Shown here: piece after piece, positions 50,203 to 57,244 of the stretch
Layout of the letters: every line of letters starts with the position of its first letter
Position numbering within the stretch: the first letter of the stretch is position 1
Source: Saccharopolyspora_D taberi
GTDB lineage: Bacteria; Actinomycetota; Actinomycetes; Mycobacteriales; Pseudonocardiaceae
Reading direction: 5' to 3'
DNA length: 57,244 nucleotides
Assembly: GCF_039534165.1 (NCBI RefSeq)
Contig: NZ_BAAAUX010000035.1
Coordinates: 1-57,244 of the forward strand
The notes under the pieces: model-generated
Databases searched by the model: none
Seen by the model: only the letters and a program-made list of their open reading frames with translations
Told to the model about the DNA's origin: nothing
Position numbers and translations under genes: made by a program

Positions 50203-51816
50203 TCACATCCGGAAGACGCCGTAGCCGACCGGCTCCAGCGGCGCGTTGGCGGCGGCCGAGATGGCCAGGCCGAGCACGGTTCGGGTCTGCTTGGGGTCGA
50301 TCACGCCGTCGTCCCACAGCCGCGCGGTCGAGTAGTACGGGTGCCCCTGGTGCTCGTACTGGTCGCGGATCGGCTGCTTGAACGCTTCCTCCTCCTCGGC
50401 GGGCCAGTCCTGCCCGCGGGCCTCGAACTGGTCGCGGCGCACGGTGGCCAGCACCGACGCCGCCTGCTCGCCACCCATCACCGAGATCCGCGCGTTCGGC
50501 CACATCCACAGGAAGCGCGGCGAGTACGCCCGCCCGCACATCGAGTAGTTGCCCGCGCCGAACGACCCGCCGATGACGACGGTGAACTTCGGGACCCGGG
50601 CGCAGGCGACGGCGGTGACCATCTTGGCGCCGTGCTTGGCGATCCCGCCCGCTTCGTACTCCTTGCCGACCATGAAGCCGGAGATGTTCTGCAGGAACAC
50701 CAGCGGGATCGAGCGCTTGTCGCACAGCTCGATGAAGTGCGCGCCCTTCATGGCCGACTCGCTGAACAGGATCCCGTTGTTGGCGACGATGCCCACTGGA
50801 TGCCCGTGGATCCGCGCGAAGCCGGTCACGAGCGTGGCGCCGTAGTCGCGCTTGAACTCCTGGAAGCGGCTGCCGTCGACGACCCGCGCGATGACCTCAC
50901 GGACGTCGTAGGGCGTGCGGCTGTCGGTGGGCACCACGCCGTAGAGCTCGTCGGGGTCGACGGCGGGCGCTTCGACCGGCGCGACGTCCCACGGGCGCGG
51001 GGCGCGCGGTCCGAGGGTGCTCACGATCGACCGCACGATGCGCAGCGCGTCCGGGTCGTCGACGGCCAGGTGGTCGGTGACGCCGGAGGTGTGCGAGTGC
51101 AGCTCGCCGCCGCCGAGCTCCTCGGCGGTCACCTCGGCACCGGTCGCGGCCTTCACCAGCGGCGGACCGCCGAGGAAGATCGTGCCCTGCCTGCGGACGA
51201 TCACCGCCTCGTCGCTCATCGCGGGCACGTACGCGCCGCCCGCGGTGCACGAGCCCATGACGGCGGCGATCTGCGGGATGCCGCGCGCGGACATGGTCGC
51301 CTGGTTGTAGAAGATCCGCCCGAAGTGCTCGCGGTCCGGGAACACCTCGTCCTGCCTGGGCAGGAACGCGCCGCCGGAGTCGACCAGGTAGATGCACGGC
51401 AGGTTGTTGTGCAGGGCGACTTCCTGCGCGCGCAGGTGCTTCTTGACCGTCATCGGGTAGTACGTGCCGCCCTTGACCGTGGCGTCGTTGGCGACGATCA
51501 CGCACTCGCGGCCGGAGACCCGGCCGACGCCGGTGATGATCCCGGCCGACGGCGCCTCGTCGTCGTAGAGGCCGTGCGCGGCCAGGGTGGACAGCTCCAG
51601 GAACGGCGAGCCGCGGTCGAGCAGCGCGTCCACCCGGTCGCGGGGCAGCAGCTTGCCGCGCTCGACGTGGCGCTGCCGGGACTTCTCCGGGCCGCCGAGG
51701 CGGGCGCGGTCCAGCTCGGCGTCGAGGTCGGCGACGAGCTTGCCGTGCTGCTCGGCATAGCGCGCGTAGGACTCCGAGGCCGGGTCAACGGTCGTGGTCA
51801 GAACCGGCGCATCCAT
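50203..51816 (-). CDS. accD1: Acyl-CoA carboxylase carboxyltransferase beta subunit (AccD1-like)
   Basis: 537 residues from ATG 51816, which has GGAAGG upstream; an ATG 12 codons earlier lies inside the TetR operator and is less likely. Both crotonase-like halves are complete: N-terminal RQRHVERGKLLPRDRV, IYLVDSGGAFLPRQDEVFPD and GSCTAGGAYVPAMSDE; C-terminal GIVANNGILFSESAMKGAHFIELC, LQNISGFMVGKEYEAGGIAKHGAK and GGSFGAGNYSMCGRAY. The extended VDSGGAFLPRQDE loop fits methylcrotonyl-CoA carboxylases. First gene of the operon. Confidence 0.94.
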   Translation of the reverse strand: MDAPVLTTTVDPASESYARYAEQHGKLVADLDAELDRARLGGPEKSRQRHVERGKLLPRDRVDALLDRGSPFLELSTLAAHGLYDDEAPSAGIITGVGRVSGRECVIVANDATVKGGTYYPMTVKKHLRAQEVALHNNLPCIYLVDSGGAFLPRQDEVFPDREHFGRIFYNQATMSARGIPQIAAVMGSCTAGGAYVPAMSDEAVIVRRQGTIFLGGPPLVKAATGAEVTAEELGGGELHSHTSGVTDHLAVDDPDALRIVRSIVSTLGPRAPRPWDVAPVEAPAVDPDELYGVVPTDSRTPYDVREVIARVVDGSRFQEFKRDYGATLVTGFARIHGHPVGIVANNGILFSESAMKGAHFIELCDKRSIPLVFLQNISGFMVGKEYEAGGIAKHGAKMVTAVACARVPKFTVVIGGSFGAGNYSMCGRAYSPRFLWMWPNARISVMGGEQAASVLATVRRDQFEARGQDWPAEEEEAFKQPIRDQYEHQGHPYYSTARLWDDGVIDPKQTRTVLGLAISAAANAPLEPVGYGVFRM

Positions 51817-51843
51817 GGGTCGGACACCTTCCGCGGTCGGCGC

Positions 51844-51886
51844 GTTAGTCATCGTTAACTCGCCGCCGATGTTAACGACGACTAAC
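51844..51886. promoter_or_regulatory. TetR operator between accD1 and its regulator gene
   Basis: GTTAGTCATCGTTAAC (51844-51859) and GTTAACGACGACTAAC (51871-51886) are 16-bp inverted arms matching at 15 positions with an 11-bp spacer. It contains two GTTAAC motifs and lies exactly in the divergent promoter region, 27 bp before accD1 and 22 bp before the TetR gene. Confidence 0.85.
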
Positions 51887-51908
51887 CTCGTCGTCTAGTA
51901 TCTGACCG

Positions 51909-52478
51909 ATGTCGGACACCGCCAAGTCGTCCCGCCGCGCCCAGATCCTCGACGCGGCGGCGGACCTGTTCGCGCGCTACGGCTTCCACGGCGTCGGCAT
52001 CGACGACATCGGTGCCGCCGTCGGCATCTCCGGGCCCGCCCTGTACCGGCACTTCCGCAGCAAGGACGCGATGCTCGCCGAGATGCTGACCGGCATCAGC
52101 GACAAGCTGCTGCTCGGCGGCCGGGGCCGGGTGGGCACGGCCGACGACCCGCGAGCGGCGCTGGACGCGCTGGTCCGCTGGCACGTCGAGTTCGCGCTGA
52201 CCAACTCGGCGCTGATCACCGTGCACATGCGCGACCTCGACAGCCTCGCCGCCGCCGACCACCGCCGGGTGCGCGAGTCGCAGCGCAGCTACGTCGAGGT
52301 GTGGGTCGACGTGCTCCGCAAGGTGCGGACCGACCTCGACGAGCCGACCGCGCGGGCGGCGTCGCACGCGGTGCTCGGACTGATCAACTCCACGCCGTAC
52401 AGCGCGCACCTGGGCACCGAGGCCATGTCGGACCTGCTGCACTCGATGGCGCTGAACGCGCTGGGTACCGGAGCTTGA
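51909..52478 (+). CDS. TetR-family repressor of the acyl-CoA operon
   Basis: 189 residues. HTH at about residues 10-55 (RRAQILDAAADLFARYGFHGVGIDDIGAAVGISGPALYRHFRSKDAML). The ligand domain ends in ASHAVLGLINSTPYSAHLG. It is divergent from accD1 across a strong inverted repeat, so it most likely represses the operon and itself, probably responding to a branched-chain acyl-CoA or its breakdown product. Confidence 0.93.
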   Translation: MSDTAKSSRRAQILDAAADLFARYGFHGVGIDDIGAAVGISGPALYRHFRSKDAMLAEMLTGISDKLLLGGRGRVGTADDPRAALDALVRWHVEFALTNSALITVHMRDLDSLAAADHRRVRESQRSYVEVWVDVLRKVRTDLDEPTARAASHAVLGLINSTPYSAHLGTEAMSDLLHSMALNALGTGA

Positions 52479-52707
52479 CGAGCGCGGCCTGGCGCACAGC
52501 TTCCAGCTCTACCCGGACTCCGAGGCGGTGCTCGCGCACTGGAAGATGTCCGACCCCTACATCCAGGACGTGATGGAGCACTGCACCGTGGAGTCGTTCG
52601 AGACCTACGGCGAGATGTCCGACGAGGTGCTCACCGGGCTCCGCTCCGGACTGGCCGGCGCGGCGGTGGAACGGCCGCTCGTCACCGGTTTCACCCGGTT
52701 CCGGTGA
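52474..52707 (+). pseudogene. C-terminal remnant of a small conserved protein
   Basis: In a frame different from the TetR gene and overlapping its last codons, translation gives LDERGLAHSFQLYPDSEAVL, then AHWKMSDPYIQDVMEHCTVE, then SFETYGEMSDEVLTGLRSG and GAAVERPLVTGFTRFR with a stop at 52707. The amino-acid pattern is coherent over 75 residues, resembling the C-terminal part of dimeric-alpha-beta-barrel (ABM-like) proteins. There is no start codon before the conserved part; the frame is closed by a stop at 52453. I infer a truncated gene. Confidence 0.6.
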
Positions 52708-52774
52708 TCGCGTTGCCGTGGGTTGACGACGGGTCAAGACTGGGAAGGTCGGCAAGCCCGTTTGGAGGCAGGCC

Positions 52775-54472
52775 ATGGCCGCGGTCAGCGAACGCCCGTC
52801 GCCGGTGCCGACGCGCGCGTACACGCGCACCCGCGCGCGCAAGGGGTCGCGGATGCTGCCGTGGCTGCACACCACCGACCCCAAGCAGATCGGCCTGCTC
52901 TACCTGATCACCGCGTTCGGGTTCTTCATCGCCGGTGGCGCGATGGCGCTGCTGATGCGCGGTGAGCTGGCCTACCCGGGACTCCAGTTCCTGTCCCAGG
53001 AGCAGTACAACCAGCTGTTCACCATGCACGGCACGGTCATGCTGCTGCTGTTCGCCACGCCGATCGTGTTCGGCTTCGCCAACGTCGTCCTGCCGTTGCA
53101 GATCGGCGCTCCGGACGTCGCGTTCCCCCGGCTGAACGCCTTCTCGTACTGGCTGTTCCTGTTCGGCGGGCTGATCGTGATGAGCGGGTTCCTGATGCCC
53201 GGCGGCGCCGCCGACTTCGGCTGGACCGCCTACGCGCCGCTGTCCCGGATCAACGTCGGGTTCGGCGGCGACCTGTGGATCACCGGGCTGATCGTCAGCG
53301 GTCTGGGCACCATCCTGGGTGCGGTCAACATGATCACCACGCTGATCTGCATGCGCTGCCCCGGCATGACGATGTGGCGGATGCCGATCTTCTGCTGGAA
53401 CATCTTCGCGACCAGCCTGCTGGTGCTGATGGCGTTCCCGATCCTGACCGCGGCGCTGTTCGCGCTGCTGGCCGACCGGCACCTGGGGGCGCACGCGTTC
53501 GACCCGGCCAACGGCGGCGCGATCCTCTACCAGCACCTGTTCTGGTTCTTCGGGCATCCCGAGGTCTACATCGTGGCGCTGCCGTTCTTCGGCATCGTCA
53601 CCGAGATCTTCCCGGTGTTCAGCCGCAAACCGCTGTTCGGCTACACCGGCCTGGTGATGGCGACGCTGCTGATCATGGGGCTGTCGGCGGTGGTGTGGGC
53701 GCACCACATGTTCGCGACCGGCGCGGTGCTGCTGCCGTTCTTCTCGTTCGCGACGTTCCTGATCGCGGTGCCCACGGGCATCAAGTTCTTCAACTGGATC
53801 GGCACCATGTGGAAGGGGCAGCTGACCTTCGAGTCGCCGATGCTGTTCAGCACCGGGTTCCTGGTGACCTTCCTGCTCGGCGGGCTGACCGGCATCCTGC
53901 TGGCGTCCCCGCCGCTGGACTTCCACATCACCGACACCTACTTCGTGGTGGCGCACTTCCACTACGTGCTGTTCGGGACGATCGTGTTCGCGGTGTTCGC
54001 CGGGGTGTACTTCTGGTTCCCGAAGATGACCGGCCGGATGATGGACGAGACGCTGGGCAAGCTGCACTTCTGGCTCACCTTCGTCGGGTTCCACCTGACG
54101 TTCCTGGTGCAGCACTGGCTGGGCGACGAGGGCATGCCGCGCCGGTACGCCGACTACCTGGAGCTGGACGGCTTCACAACGCTCAACCAGGTCTCGACGA
54201 TCGGTGCCTTCGTGCTCGGCGCCTCGATGCTGCCGTTCCTCTGGAACGTCTTCCGCAGCTACCGGTTCGGCGTGGTGGCCAACGTGGACGACCCGTGGGG
54301 GCACGGCAACTCGCTGGAGTGGGCGACCTCGTGCCCGCCGCCGCGGCACAACTTCACCGCGCTGCCGCGGGTGCGGTCGATCCGGCCCGCGTTCGAGCTG
54401 CACTACCCGCACATGACCGAGCGGCTGGAGCTCGAAGCGCACGCCACCCTGCGCCGCGACAAGAGTCCGTGA
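52775..54472 (+). CDS. ctaD: Cytochrome c oxidase subunit I
   Basis: 565 residues with a perfect GGAGG before the ATG. It is the heme-copper core subunit of the aa3 terminal oxidase. Twelve membrane spans are expected. Heme a ligand His is in FTMHGTVMLLLF, the Cu(B)/Tyr cross-link site is in FFGHPEVYI, the Cu(B) His pair is in VWAHHMF, and the heme a/a3 His residues are in VVAHFHYVLFG. A cytosolic N-terminal 30 residues are Arg-rich. It stands alone, as is common in actinobacteria, where ctaC and ctaE are elsewhere. Confidence 0.97.
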   Translation: MAAVSERPSPVPTRAYTRTRARKGSRMLPWLHTTDPKQIGLLYLITAFGFFIAGGAMALLMRGELAYPGLQFLSQEQYNQLFTMHGTVMLLLFATPIVFGFANVVLPLQIGAPDVAFPRLNAFSYWLFLFGGLIVMSGFLMPGGAADFGWTAYAPLSRINVGFGGDLWITGLIVSGLGTILGAVNMITTLICMRCPGMTMWRMPIFCWNIFATSLLVLMAFPILTAALFALLADRHLGAHAFDPANGGAILYQHLFWFFGHPEVYIVALPFFGIVTEIFPVFSRKPLFGYTGLVMATLLIMGLSAVVWAHHMFATGAVLLPFFSFATFLIAVPTGIKFFNWIGTMWKGQLTFESPMLFSTGFLVTFLLGGLTGILLASPPLDFHITDTYFVVAHFHYVLFGTIVFAVFAGVYFWFPKMTGRMMDETLGKLHFWLTFVGFHLTFLVQHWLGDEGMPRRYADYLELDGFTTLNQVSTIGAFVLGASMLPFLWNVFRSYRFGVVANVDDPWGHGNSLEWATSCPPPRHNFTALPRVRSIRPAFELHYPHMTERLELEAHATLRRDKSP

Positions 54473-54638
54473 CCGATTCGTGATGGAACCCGGGGAAATC
54501 CCATTTCAGAAGCCTGCGCGCGATTTTCCCGGCCGCTTTCCGCAACGGCGTTTTCGCAGGTCAGCACAAACATGAACGGACGTTTCACGTTTGACAGGGC
54601 CAATTCGAGCGGGCAATCATTGGCTGATCCGAAAAACC

Positions 54639-54654
54639 ACCCCTGACCAGGGGT
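54639..54654 (+). terminator. Hairpin with T-rich tail upstream of the ABC operon
   Basis: ACCCCTG and CAGGGGT (54639-54645 with 54648-54654) form a 7-bp stem flanked by AAAAA and followed by TTCTTC. It is 167 bp after ctaD and 40 bp before the ABC gene, so it may be the ctaD terminator or an attenuator of the exporter operon. Confidence 0.5.
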
Positions 54655-54693
54655 TTCTTCGTCATGCCCAGCCAACCCCGCAAGGAGGGGACG

Positions 54694-55647
54694 ATGATCC
54701 ATGCCCGCGGACTGACCCGGACGTTCAAGGTCAGACGGGAGTCGGTCGAGGCGGTGCGCGGCATCGACCTGGACGTCGAGCCCGGCCGGCTGGTCGCGTT
54801 CCTCGGCCCGAACGGCGCAGGAAAGTCCACCACCCTGCGCATGCTCACGTCGTTCCTGCCGCCGACCTCCGGCAGGGCGACCGTCGCAGGCCACGACGTG
54901 GTGGCCGACCCCGCCGCTGTCCGCGCCCGGATCGGCTACGTCGGCCAGAAGAACAGCGCGGGCGAGAACTTCCGGGTCCGCGACGAGCTGGTGACGCAGG
55001 GCCGCTGCTACGGCCTGACCCGCGCCGAGGCCGGCCGCCGCGCCGACGAGGTGCTCGACCTGCTCGACCTCACCCCGCTGGCCCGGCGCAAGCCGGGCAC
55101 GCTCTCCGGCGGCCAGCGCCGCAGGCTCGACATCGCGATGGGCATGGTCCACCGGCCGGACCTGCTGTTCCTGGACGAGCCGTCGACCGGCCTGGACCCG
55201 CAGAGCCGCAACAACATCTGGGAGCACATCCTGCGGCTGCGCGAGGAGCACGGCACCACGCTGTTCCTGACCACCCACTACCTGGACGAGGCCGACAGCA
55301 TGGCCGAGCGGGTGGTGGTCATCGACCACGGCCGGATCATCGCCGACGGCACCGCGGAGCGGTTGAAGAGCGACCTCGCGGGCGACCAGATCACCGTCTC
55401 GGTGGCCGCCGAGGACGTCCCGAGGGCCAGCGGGATCGCCGCCCGGATCGGGGAGGTCAGCAGCGACGAGACCGCGGTCCGGGTGCGGGTGCCGCGCGCG
55501 GACGCGGCGCTGCCGGACCTCCTGCGGGCGCTGGAGGACGCCGGGGTCAAGGCGCTGACCGCCGAGTCCTCCCGGCCGACCCTCGACGACGTCTTCCTCG
55601 CACTGACCGGCCGCAGCCTGCGCGAGAGCGGGCAGGAGGCGGCGTGA
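54694..55647 (+). CDS. Daunorubicin-resistance-type ABC transporter ATP-binding protein
   Basis: 317 residues from ATG 54694, with AGGAGG six bases upstream; an ATG ten codons earlier lacks this. Walker A GPNGAGKST, Q loop VGQKNSAGE, signature LSGGQRRR, Walker B LLFLDEPSTGLDP and switch His (LTTHYLDEAD) are complete. The DrrA-type C-terminal regulatory domain ends LDDVFLALTGR. Pairs with the permease at 55815 for export of a hydrophobic compound. The stop lies inside the first copy of a 72-bp tandem duplication. Confidence 0.94.
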   Translation: MIHARGLTRTFKVRRESVEAVRGIDLDVEPGRLVAFLGPNGAGKSTTLRMLTSFLPPTSGRATVAGHDVVADPAAVRARIGYVGQKNSAGENFRVRDELVTQGRCYGLTRAEAGRRADEVLDLLDLTPLARRKPGTLSGGQRRRLDIAMGMVHRPDLLFLDEPSTGLDPQSRNNIWEHILRLREEHGTTLFLTTHYLDEADSMAERVVVIDHGRIIADGTAERLKSDLAGDQITVSVAAEDVPRASGIAARIGEVSSDETAVRVRVPRADAALPDLLRALEDAGVKALTAESSRPTLDDVFLALTGRSLRESGQEAA

Positions 55648-55790
55648 GCGACACTCCCCACCCCGCTCACGACCGCCGACCGGGTGCGGGCGCCCCGCAA
55701 GACACAGCAGGCGGCATGAGCCACACTCCCCACCCCGCTCACGACCGCCGACCGGGTGCGGGCGCCCCGCAAGACACAGCAGGCGGCGTG
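55639..55790 (+). repeat. 72-bp tandem duplication at the ABC operon junction
   Basis: Copies at 55639-55710 and 55711-55782 differ at only two positions, and the first eight or so bases recur again at 55783. Each unit begins with a start-like codon (GTG at 55644, ATG at 55716, GTG at 55788), and the units stay in frame with the permease (24 codons each). Confidence 0.97.
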
Positions 55791-55814
55791 AACCACGACC
55801 AAGGAGACCACCGC

Positions 55815-56567
55815 ATGACCCGATTCCTCCGCGACACCGCGACCGTCTTCTCCCGCGAGTTCGCTCCCCTGCTCCGGTCCCCGATGGGGCTGCTGTTCTC
55901 GATGGTGCAGCCGCTCCTGTTCCTGTTCCTGTTCGGACCGCTGCTCGGCGGCACGCAGGCGGGCGGCCCTTCGCCGTGGCAGTGGTTCGTGCCCGGTGTG
56001 CTGGTCCTGATGTGTCTGTTCGGTCCGATGATGGCCGGGTACAACCTGCTGGTGGAGCTGGGCGGCGGGTCGCTGGAGCGGATGCTGGTCACGCCGCTGA
56101 ACCGCAGCGCGATGCTGGTCGGCCGCACCGGCAAGGAGTTCGTGCTGCTGCTGGCGCAGGCGGCGCTGATCATCGTGCTGGCGATCCCGCTGGGGTTCCG
56201 GCTGAACCTGGCCGGCGTGCTCGCCGGGATGGCGCTGCTGGCGCTGTTCGCGGTCGGGCTCAGCTCGCTGTCGTTCGTGCTCGCGCTGGCCTCGCACCCC
56301 AGCGGGGAGCTGTTCTACCTGGTCGCGCAGCTGCTGCTGTTCCCGCTGATGCTGCTGTCCGGGGTGCTGCTGCCGATGGACTTCGGGCCCGCGTGGTTGC
56401 AGGTCGCCGCGCAGCTGAACCCGGTGTCCCACGTCGTCGACGCGGAGCGGGCGCTGTTCGACGGGCGGTTCGCCGAGGCGTCGGTCGGCTACGGCCTGCT
56501 GGCTGCGGGCGCGGTCGCCGCGATCGGGCTGGTGCTCGGGACCAGGGCGATGCGACGCGGGGTCTGA
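55815..56567 (+). CDS. ABC-2 type exporter permease (DrrB-like)
   Basis: 250 residues from ATG 55815, with AAGGAG eight bases upstream. In-frame starts at 55644 (overlapping the ATPase stop as GTGA), 55716 and 55788 would add a repetitive hydrophilic N-terminus (TPHPAHDRRPGAGAPQDTAG in two copies); they lack ribosome-binding sites of equal quality. Six membrane spans are visible, with the ABC-2 motif LLSGVLLPMDFGPAWLQVAAQLNPVSHVVDAERALF near the C-terminus. Confidence 0.92.
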   Translation: MTRFLRDTATVFSREFAPLLRSPMGLLFSMVQPLLFLFLFGPLLGGTQAGGPSPWQWFVPGVLVLMCLFGPMMAGYNLLVELGGGSLERMLVTPLNRSAMLVGRTGKEFVLLLAQAALIIVLAIPLGFRLNLAGVLAGMALLALFAVGLSSLSFVLALASHPSGELFYLVAQLLLFPLMLLSGVLLPMDFGPAWLQVAAQLNPVSHVVDAERALFDGRFAEASVGYGLLAAGAVAAIGLVLGTRAMRRGV

Positions 56568-56650
56568 GGAGCCTGCTCTGCACTCGCTCTGCTTGGGCGG
56601 CGCCGGAAGCGTTTCGCCGCGGAACGATTCGGGGTGGTTAGAGTTGCCGC

Positions 56651-57118
56651 GTGCCAGAGGACCACTCCGAGATCGGCGCCGCCTTCCTGCTGACGCAGCT
56701 CGGCACGCACGCCGCGACGCGGTTCGCCGAGCGCGTCAGCGCGCTGGGGCTCACGCCGCCGCAGACCGGGATGCTGCGGATGATCGGCGGCACCCCGGGA
56801 CTGAGCCAGCAGGCGCTGGCGCAGGCGCTGGGGATGGCGCCGAGCAAGATCGTGGCGTTCGTCGACGAGCTGGAGGCGCGCGGGCTCGTCCGGCGCAGCC
56901 GGAGCGTCCGCGACCGCCGGGTGCACGAGCTGACGCTCACCGACCAGGGGCAGGAGCTGATGGGCCGGATCCGGGAGCTGGCCGCCGAGCACGAGGCCGA
57001 CTTCTGCCAGCCGCTCGACGCCGACGAGCGCGAGCAGCTCGCCGGTCTGCTGCGGCGGATCGCCGAGCACCACGGGCTGGCTCCCGGCGTGCATCCGGGT
57101 TACCGGTCCCTGCGATGA
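56651..57118 (+). CDS. MarR-family regulator
   Basis: 155 residues, GTG start; no strong ribosome-binding site, possibly leaderless. The winged helix spans about residues 40-105 (GLSQQALAQALGMAPSKIVAFVDELEARGLVRRSRSVRDRRVHELTLTDQG). It lies 83 bp downstream of the exporter on the same strand and probably controls it in response to an exported compound. Confidence 0.9.
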   Translation: MPEDHSEIGAAFLLTQLGTHAATRFAERVSALGLTPPQTGMLRMIGGTPGLSQQALAQALGMAPSKIVAFVDELEARGLVRRSRSVRDRRVHELTLTDQGQELMGRIRELAAEHEADFCQPLDADEREQLAGLLRRIAEHHGLAPGVHPGYRSLR

Positions 57119-57120
57119 AG

Positions 57121-57154
57121 AAGGACCCGTGGGCCGTCCGGCTCACGGGTCCTT
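57121..57154 (+). terminator. Terminator after the MarR gene
   Basis: A perfect 11-bp stem (57121-57131 with 57144-57154) with a 12-nt loop and a T-containing end, starting two bases after the stop codon. Confidence 0.85.
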
Positions 57155-57166
57155 CCGCTGCTCACC

Positions 57167-57244
57167 TCAGCCCGCGTGCGCGGGAGCCGGTGCCTGCACC
57201 GGCGCGGAGCGGCCGATGACGTTGCCCGCCGCGTCCAGCGCCTC
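57167..57244 (-). CDS. C-terminal end of an unidentified minus-strand gene
   Basis: From the window edge the minus strand reads EALDAAGNVIGRSAPVQAPA then PAHAG and a TGA at 57167-57169. It is the last 25 residues of a gene whose body is outside the window. Convergent with the MarR gene and behind its terminator. Too short for identification. Confidence 0.55.
   Translation of the reverse strand, partial: EALDAAGNVIGRSAPVQAPAPAHAG

Overview
The window is chromosomal DNA from a high-G+C actinobacterium. The mycothiol genes (mshA, a mycothiol-dependent isomerase-type protein), the frequent GTG and TTG starts, and the resemblance of the integrated element to pSE211/pMEA-type elements suggest a member of the Pseudonocardiales, perhaps close to Saccharopolyspora. 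This placement is inferred from gene content only. Most statements about families come from memory of those families; no database search was run.

Positions 1-19,000 are a core housekeeping block whose gene order closely matches the Mycobacterium tuberculosis Rv0474-Rv0497 region: an XRE regulator, an HbhA-like helical protein, a DUF2516 membrane protein, a DUF2505 protein, murB, an L,D-transpeptidase lipoprotein, an SDR oxidoreductase, mshA, a YbjN-domain protein, gpmA, senX3-regX3, ppx and an Rv0497-like protein. Local insertions are a DUF4349 lipoprotein, an OsmC protein, a degenerate NAL1-type protease, a methyltransferase, a mycothiol-dependent enzyme, purU, a YbaK deacylase and a hydrolase. 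Several intergenic spaces carry structured DNA: a three-hairpin cluster, a near-100-bp palindrome and a 48-bp tandem array.

Positions 19,000-31,500 are accessory or lineage-specific. They hold a CGNR regulator, a DUF445 protein and a DapC-type aminotransferase. Next comes a compact four-gene minus-strand cassette: a cytosolic S8 subtilisin-like protease, an ECF sigma factor, a small beta-domain protein and a TPR-CHAT (caspase-like) protease. This is the best candidate in the window for an uncharacterised protease-based signalling or conflict system. A Pro/Glu-rich secreted protein, a MocR regulator, a 6C-like small RNA candidate and a small membrane protein follow.

Positions 31,535-44,053 are a 12.5-kb integrated element bounded by a perfect 48-bp direct repeat that is the 3' part of a tRNA-Phe gene. 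It keeps an intact Tyr integrase (with an eight-Cys insert) and excisionase at one end and an intact four-gene type I restriction operon (hsdM with a fused XRE domain, hsdS, hsdR and a YgjP-like metallopeptidase). Nearly everything else is broken: an MFS transporter, an XRE-TPR regulator, a DUF3631 replication protein, an integrase fragment and a HTH fragment. No conjugation gene is visible. It looks like an actinomycete integrative element reduced to a defence island that may still excise.

Positions 44,000-57,244 return to the chromosome: a tRNA Phe-Asp-Glu cluster, a gamma-butyrolactone-receptor-like regulator, copZ behind a CsoR-type site, an accD1-accA1-fadE19-type branched-chain acyl-CoA operon with a divergent TetR gene and a clear operator, ctaD, a DrrAB-type ABC exporter with a 72-bp tandem duplication at the gene junction, and a MarR regulator.
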